The translations under genes and the position numbers were made by a program. 64,000 bases of DNA from assembly GCA_019843655.1 (NCBI GenBank), contig JACDQD010000011.1:9280604-9344603 (forward strand), given 5' to 3'. Shown here piece after piece: positions 60,953 to 64,000 of this stretch; within the stretch, counting starts at the first letter, position 1, and each line of letters begins with the position of its first letter. The notes beneath the pieces are model-generated. The model ran no database searches. It was not told the origin of the DNA and saw only the letters and a program-made list of their open reading frames with translations. The DNA is from Lethocerus indicus (taxonomy: Eukaryota; Arthropoda; Insecta; Hemiptera; Belostomatidae).

Positions 60953-61249
60953 GTATTTCAATTACTTTAACATACCTGTTTTGTGGTTTGCGAGGGGTTA
61001 GAATACCGTAGATTTCGCGTGTTTCTGTCTCCTCTCGCTTGTTTGGTCTTTCGCTAGACCGGTTTTGGCCGCTCGCCATCTCCAGTAGCGGTGTTAGTCA
61101 CTCTTTGCACTTTGGATGTTTTCGGGCATCCTCACTGCACTTGTACAGTACAAGTCTAGCAAACCGATCTGGCCGAAACCGGTCTAGCAAAAGACCAAAC
61201 CAACGAGAGGAGACGGAAACACACGAAATCTACACGGTATTTCAATTAC
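60953..61249. mobile_element. Foldback element FB1, long member
   Basis: The left arm 61001-61070 (GAATACCGTAGATTTCGCGT ... CTAGACCGGTTTTGGCC) is inverted at 61171-61243 (GGCCGAAACCGGTCTAGC ... AAATCTACACGGTATTTC). There are only a handful of mismatches and a 2-base indel over about 70 bases. The 100-base centre carries a second perfect inverted repeat, ACTTGTAC-A-GTACAAGT (61139-61155). A 13-bp direct repeat GTATTTCAATTAC at 60953-60965 and 61237-61249 flanks the unit and may be a target duplication. Its right copy overlaps the arm end, so this is uncertain. There is no coding capacity. A transcript would fold into a hairpin of about 70 bp. Confidence 0.85.
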
Positions 61250-64000
61250 ATTTATTCATTCTTATCCACCCAGTCGACCATTTTGTCAGACACGAATCTC
61301 AAAACCTACAAAGTGGATGAAAATAGACGGTAAATTACAGTGATGTCGTCCTCGGCTGAAATAGCTCTTTCCTGTGAAAGAGGCTATCGTATTAGACGTG
61401 CGCCTAATAGACTGGACGTAATTTATGTATTGCTGCAGTTCATTGTCCGAATCCATAGTCCGTTCACAACTGCATTAGCATTTAATTAGTGCCAGTACTA
61501 CTGGGCCGATCGATGCCGAATTCCCAAACGCTCTGGCGTTATTACTACTCCTCAAATGCTATATTATACGAATAATAACAGTAATTTAATTCATTAATCC
61601 TGTAGCGTTTGCGCTTCGGCGGTAGTTCAAGAACGCCTCTAAGCGCCGCCGAAATGAGTTTTATTTATTGCATTGTTATCGCCGCAGTATCTTTATGAAT
61701 GTAATAAACCTCGATTAATGAACCTTCAATTTCTCTTTTGTAATTTTTTATTTTTCATTTAATAACAAGGGCGGAAATTAAAAGCCATTCGGATAGCTAC
61801 TGAAAATGCAAAGGCGAATGGAACAAATTGATGCTTTATATTGAAGACGTTTTGTGACGTAATTGATATTCTTATTGGGGACGCAGTTGATGATGACTGT
61901 TAGAACAGTATTTTATCGTCAGTTAGTGAATATCAGTTGTGGGTCCAATCACCAGTCTCTATGTCTTAAAACAAGAGCTATAAGTAGAGTTTTTCCTGGA
62001 ATAACTTCGCGTACGGTATCGCTGTACCGATAACTCCCTCCTGCGCAGGGACGCGTTTCCGGAAGTTCGTTTTGGACATCGGGCAAAAAATAAATTAGCC
62101 GGATCCATTTGTGAAATGGCCGAAGCTTCGGTTCCGAAGGTTCGGGCGGAACGCGTTTTAATTCCATTAGTCGAACTGCGAGAAATTCTCGCTTCCCCAG
62201 ACCGACCCCATCAGATATTTCCCGGTCCTTTTTATCCATCTCTCTCTCTGTCTCTCTCTCCCTTCGAACAATCCCGATGTTGATATACGGGAGAGGGAGC
62301 GCGCGGCCGACACCATGTAAATGCTGCTTCGGTACACTTCCCCAATAGCAAATAGATTAGTTAATTGGCGCCAGGAAAGACCGTGGGCTAAGAAATTGTC
62401 GCACTTTAGCCGAAAAAAAAATACCGTCGGTAGTTCTAACAGTTTTCATTCATTATAACTACACCATCATTTTGTTTGTAAAATTTTGTCATAAATAAAA
62501 AACTAAAGGGCCTTATTGACAAAATGTTCCTGTCGTTTTGATATTTCATTTTCGACGTCAAACTGTGAAGTTAAATAATTAGTTACATATCAAGTCATGT
62601 ATATCAGGTTGAAAAATGCAATATTAATTTTATACGTTATTAGCGCAAATATATTATTTTCCGATCGGTGTCCTTTCTTCCTACAATCTTAAACATCTAA
62701 TGAAAGTTAGATTTCAATAGATTTTTTAGATGTATTTCAATAGATGTGATTTTAATCGAATCCTCGTTTCTGGAAGATTCTCGAAGACGAATAATATGAG
62801 GGAGGGCTCTCTCTTAAATCAGTGTTTATTTGAAACCTCCGATATATAAAAACATTCTCTCCCGGAGTTTCATTATTTCCGGGGGGGCGCTTAGCCCGGG
62901 TATCAATCATCGCCGGGGCTTGCCCCATTTACCCGCCAACGGTATTCGTCATCCTCGACCCGAATTTCGGTGTTTTCAGGCTGAGAATTTTTATTTATTA
63001 AAAAAAAAGGACTGGTACGACCTTCGCAATTTCGTCCAAAACCGAGGATTTGTAAATTAAAAATTACTCTGATACCAACGACCAGAAAATGTTGGAATTA
63101 AGAAAATAACAATAAAAAGAATGATAAAAATTTATATTAGAACAAAAATGGCTTACCCAGGTGTTTGTATTTAAAAACTGAATAACGACGTGTCGGGACG
63201 AGAAAGTAACAATAGTGTTCCTTATTTTCATATTTTAAAGTAAAATACAGTTTTGATGTACGTCATGATCTTTTAACCGCGAAAATTTCTCTCTGCTTTA
63301 TATATACTTTTTAAGTATATATCTAATCTACATAACGAGAAAAATACCCAACACCTCTAAAAATTACGGTAACTTCTTAAATAACGATGTAGCTCGTTTT
63401 GTGCCCGCTTTAAATATTAATTTAATACTATATTACGAATCATAATATTCCATATGTAAGGAAGGCACATTTATCATGAATAGGTGATGAAATTTTTCAT
63501 TCCAGGGCAAATGAAACTGTTTTCAGAAATCGTATTTTGTCAGGCAAATTCTGAACAAACTTTCGACATCTTGCAGAATTAATTATACCCCATAACGATT
63601 TGTTATAATTATTCATGATCGATTCAATTCGAGGGTGCCGGAGATGTTCGGAATTGGAAACGATTCGGTATTAGGGGCTCATTACATCTATTCCAGTTCC
63701 CATTGGGATTCGCCCCGCTTCCCCAATCCCCACGCCCACTCACTTGCCATAATTAAAACTAGAGGTCGCGTAACCCAGGCGTAAGTGCGAAGGGAATCGT
63801 TTATTTCAACATTAAATTGCTTCGTCATGACCGTTCTGCCTTTGACCTTTAGCGGCCTTGGGAAGAGGAATGGCCGCGACCTGCTGAGAATTTCGGGTGG
63901 TTCACCTCTGTTGCTCTTCTGAAATTGCCGATCGGGCGCGGAATTAGATTGGGAATTTTCGAATTGTTCTCAAGACAAAAAAACATTCAAAATTGCTAAA
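61250..64000. other. Mixed sequence with GC-rich blocks and (CT)n, nothing firmly identified
   Basis: GC-rich blocks lie at about 62040-62400 and 62860-62970, with a CT-rich tract at 62237-62263. Open frames (96 codons on the minus strand at 61949-62239 and shorter) are unrecognised. The last kilobase is AT-rich. Confidence 0.5.

Noticed and set aside
1..64000. CRISPR arrays, bacterial operons, rRNA genes, TTAGG telomeric arrays
   Set aside because: None is present on reading. There is no regular spacer-repeat structure, no dense coding and no rRNA or telomere-like arrays.

Overview
This window looks like nuclear DNA of an arthropod, most likely an insect. It has no prokaryotic-style gene density: the longest open frame is 155 codons, and none of the open frames gives a recognisable host protein. 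The background is AT-rich, with microsatellites and many short GC/CpG-rich blocks embedded in it. All the recognisable content is mobile DNA of animal, insect-like type: a Jockey-like non-LTR retrotransposon end, TTAA-flanked piggyBac-like elements and a fragment of U6 snRNA. I found no convincing host gene, tRNA, rRNA or CRISPR array. The window is best read as intergenic or long-intron sequence. The assignment to insects is an inference from element types and composition.

Layout. 1-15663: AT-rich sequence with GC-rich blocks (about 2311-2780, 3561-3960, 6040-7330, 10471-10900) and a 27-base A run. 15664-16790: two diverged copies of a dispersed repeat, here called DR1. 18494-19151: a 650-bp internally deleted piggyBac-like element with TTAA on both sides. 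19631-20073: a long (TA)n tract and a 15-bp perfect hairpin. 24160-24604: a 5'-truncated Jockey-like LINE joined head-to-head to the first 40 nt of U6 snRNA, all inside one 12-bp target-site duplication. 25691-25835 and 60953-61249: two members of a foldback family with long inverted arms. 34323-34739: a 409-bp piggyBac-like MITE. 36470-36700 and 38858-39336: copies of a repeat with a period of about 364 bp, one of them in partial tandem. 42804-42895, 52931-53016 and 54985-55076: further DR1 copies. The rest is unassigned sequence with low-complexity tracts.

How the parts relate. The elements are non-autonomous or dead and would have needed proteins encoded elsewhere: LINE reverse transcriptase for the LINE/U6 insertion and piggyBac transposase for the two TTAA elements. 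The most unusual item is the LINE/U6 junction. The U6 piece starts at its +1 nucleotide at the junction and ends inside U6 exactly at the target-site duplication. That is the geometry expected if the second target strand primed on U6 RNA, a twin-priming-like event. The foldback family, DR1 and the 364-bp repeat are structured repeat families that I cannot match to a named element.
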